Assembly (NCBI RefSeq): GCF_017877135.1
Contig: NZ_JAGIPH010000005.1
Location: 62,001 to 126,000, forward strand
Source: Neorhizobium galegae
GTDB taxonomy: Bacteria > Pseudomonadota > Alphaproteobacteria > Rhizobiales > Rhizobiaceae
Direction: 5' to 3'
Length of the DNA: 64,000 nt
Under the pieces are notes generated by a model that saw only the letters and a list, made by a program, of their open reading frames with translations, did no database searches and had not been told where the DNA came from. This document shows positions 62,614 through 64,000 of this stretch, piece by piece; position 1 is the first letter of the stretch, and each line of letters begins with the position of its first letter. The translations under genes were made by a program, and so were the position numbers.

Positions 62614-63837
62614 CTAGCGGACCTCTCGGACATGTTCGCGGCGAAAGCCAAGCCCGATCAGCCGGCCGGCGAGATGCGACAGAAGCGGAAAACGCGCAAG
62701 GCCGCGGATGAAGGCGGGAGGTCCCTTGCTTTTCTCCTCCACGGCCTGATCCTTGCGGCGACTGGAGCGCATCATCAACTGCAGCTTTTGCGTGGCGCGG
62801 GTGGGAAACAGACGGCGTCGTTCCACGGCAGCAAGATCCGCATCCGTCAACCGCCCTTCGCGCAACGGCACCGCCAACCGATTGGCGGCCGCAACCGCAT
62901 CCTGAATGGCCAGATTGACGCCGACGCCACCGATGGGCGACATGGCGTGCGCCGCATCGCCAATCGCAATCAGCCCCGGCCGCCACCAGGTCTTCAGCCG
63001 GTCGATGCGCACCTGCAGCAGGCTGACATCCTCCCAGCTCTGAATTTCCGCCATGCGATCGGCCGGCAGCGGCGAGACCGCACGCACCTTGTCGCGAAAG
63101 GCTTCCAGATCGCCTGCCCGCAAGTCGGCAAAGGTGCCGCGCCGGATGATGTAGCCGCACTGCCAGTAATCACCGCGGTCGATGAGGACGAAGCCCTGAC
63201 GCGGCCCGGCATGGCCCATCGTCTCGGCCGGATCGCCCTCCTGCTTGGAAAGCTTCATCCAGACCACTTCGCTGGGCGTGCCAAAAGTTTCCACCTCAAG
63301 CCCCGCCTTTTCACGCACCACCGAGTGGCGCCCATCTGCGGCAACGACCAAGGTCGAATCCAGGCGGACCGGTCCGTCCGGCGTTTCCAGGAAAAGTCCC
63401 GTCACCCGCTCGCCCACCGTCTGGACGTTGGTCACCTTTGCCTGAAGAAGCAGCCGGAAATTCGGATAGCGCCGTGCTTCGCCCGCCAGGAAATCCAGAA
63501 AATCCCATTGCGGCATGAAGGCGATAAACCTGTTGCGCACGGGAAGCCGCGAAAAATCCGCAATAGTCACGGGCCGACCGCCGATTTCCGCCGAGAGTTT
63601 TGGCGCACGCGTATGGGGAAGTTTCAGGAAAGCCTCTTCAAGACCCAGTTCGTAGATGATTTCGAGCGTCGAGGGGTGGATGGTGTCGCCGCGAAAATCA
63701 CGCAGGAAATCGGGGTGCTTTTCCACCACCGTCACATCGACGCCGGCGCGCGCCAGAAGCAGGCCCAGCATCATGCCGGCCGGGCCGCCTCCGGCAATCG
63801 CGCAGGCGGTGCTGATTGTTCTGTCGGTCATTCGCAT
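62614..63837 (-). CDS. FAD-dependent monooxygenase (UbiH/PHBH-like)
   Basis: A 407-residue flavoprotein: FAD motif AIAGGGPAGMMLGLLLARAG at the N-terminus, the DG motif VVAADGRHSVVREKAG, and the second FAD motif IGDAAHAMSPIGGVGVN. The family hydroxylates aromatic or quinone-like compounds with NAD(P)H and O2. The specific substrate is unknown. The C-terminus (HLAGRLIGLGFRREHVR) is basic. The right window edge follows 163 bp upstream of its start. Confidence 0.9.
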   Translation of the reverse strand: MRMTDRTISTACAIAGGGPAGMMLGLLLARAGVDVTVVEKHPDFLRDFRGDTIHPSTLEIIYELGLEEAFLKLPHTRAPKLSAEIGGRPVTIADFSRLPVRNRFIAFMPQWDFLDFLAGEARRYPNFRLLLQAKVTNVQTVGERVTGLFLETPDGPVRLDSTLVVAADGRHSVVREKAGLEVETFGTPSEVVWMKLSKQEGDPAETMGHAGPRQGFVLIDRGDYWQCGYIIRRGTFADLRAGDLEAFRDKVRAVSPLPADRMAEIQSWEDVSLLQVRIDRLKTWWRPGLIAIGDAAHAMSPIGGVGVNLAIQDAVAAANRLAVPLREGRLTDADLAAVERRRLFPTRATQKLQLMMRSSRRKDQAVEEKSKGPPAFIRGLARFPLLSHLAGRLIGLGFRREHVREVR

Positions 63838-64000
63838 CTCCCGCGCGCACCATGGCGCGCCATCATAGCCTTGAAGTGGCGGCTGCGGGGCGCAAAATCA
63901 ATGCGGCCAATCGGCTTGTGAGCGAGAGGCTTGCCCTGTACATCACCGACACCAGACATCGGATCGTTCACGCATGACCTCCATTGAAAAGCGCAGCATC

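Noticed and set aside
63974..64000. Possible start of a plus-strand gene at the right edge (MTSIEKRSI)
   Set aside because: Only nine codons are visible and there is no clear ribosome-binding site; not enough to call.

Overview
The window comes from a Rhizobiaceae chromosome (Agrobacterium/Rhizobium relatives). The evidence is the conserved alphaproteobacterial gene order (argH-lipoprotein-lysA-DUF4175, ftsE-ftsX-DUF218-plsC, tyrC-hisC, cobS-cobT-DnaJ-bolA, aroK-aroB-CNNM, xerD-accA), the high-GC coding style, and a tRNA-Arg(CCU) gene interrupted by a group I intron, a hallmark first described in Agrobacterium.

Positions 1-12,103 are the right-hand part of a temperate HK97-type siphophage prophage. 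It stops 2 bp before the 3' end of a tRNA-Leu(CAA) gene (12,104-12,188), next to its own tyrosine integrase, so the tRNA is very probably the attachment site. The left end and most structural genes lie outside the window. From right to left it holds: integrase with a small coupled gene; an S24-type repressor and divergent Cro; a leftward early operon whose cistrons overlap by ATGA or TGATG junctions (CII-like regulator, three proteins of unknown function, an HTH replication-initiator-like protein, a phage NusG paralogue); a 222-bp untranslated region with a long hairpin and a UUCG-loop terminator; and the packaging/head genes (HNH endonuclease, small and large terminase, portal, ClpP-like head protease). 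Four copies of a 15-bp operator GTAG-N7-CTAC sit at cro/repressor and at the integrase promoter, in both promoters exactly 6 bp downstream of a TTGACA box. The replication-like gene contains three dyad iterons followed by an AT-rich stretch, an arrangement like the lambda origin inside gene O.

Positions 12,189-64,000 are core chromosome. Genes include disulfide-bond formation (dsbB), DNA repair (AlkA-type glycosylase), tRNA modification (gluQ, a queuosine-precursor transporter with a possible preQ1 riboswitch), electron-transfer flavoprotein (etfBA) with hydroxyacyl-CoA dehydrogenase, a chemoreceptor ending in an NWEEF pentapeptide, arginine/lysine/tyrosine/histidine/shikimate biosynthesis, purine salvage (hpt), cell division (ftsEX), phospholipid synthesis (plsC), glyoxalase II, cobalamin cobaltochelatase (cobST) and adenosylation, XerD, AccA, cell-wall enzymes (YafK-like L,D-transpeptidase and a D,D-carboxypeptidase), a His-rich COG0523 GTPase, ExoD and a FAD monooxygenase.

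The most interesting points are: (1) the phage NusG paralogue placed just upstream of a hairpin/terminator leader that guards the packaging operon, suggesting NusG-based late antitermination; (2) the intragenic iteron origin; (3) the tRNA-Arg group I intron; (4) a preQ1-I-like pseudoknot that would lock the start codon of the queuosine transporter; (5) the two palindromic operator families of the prophage switch. All calls were made by reading the sequence; no search or folding program was run.
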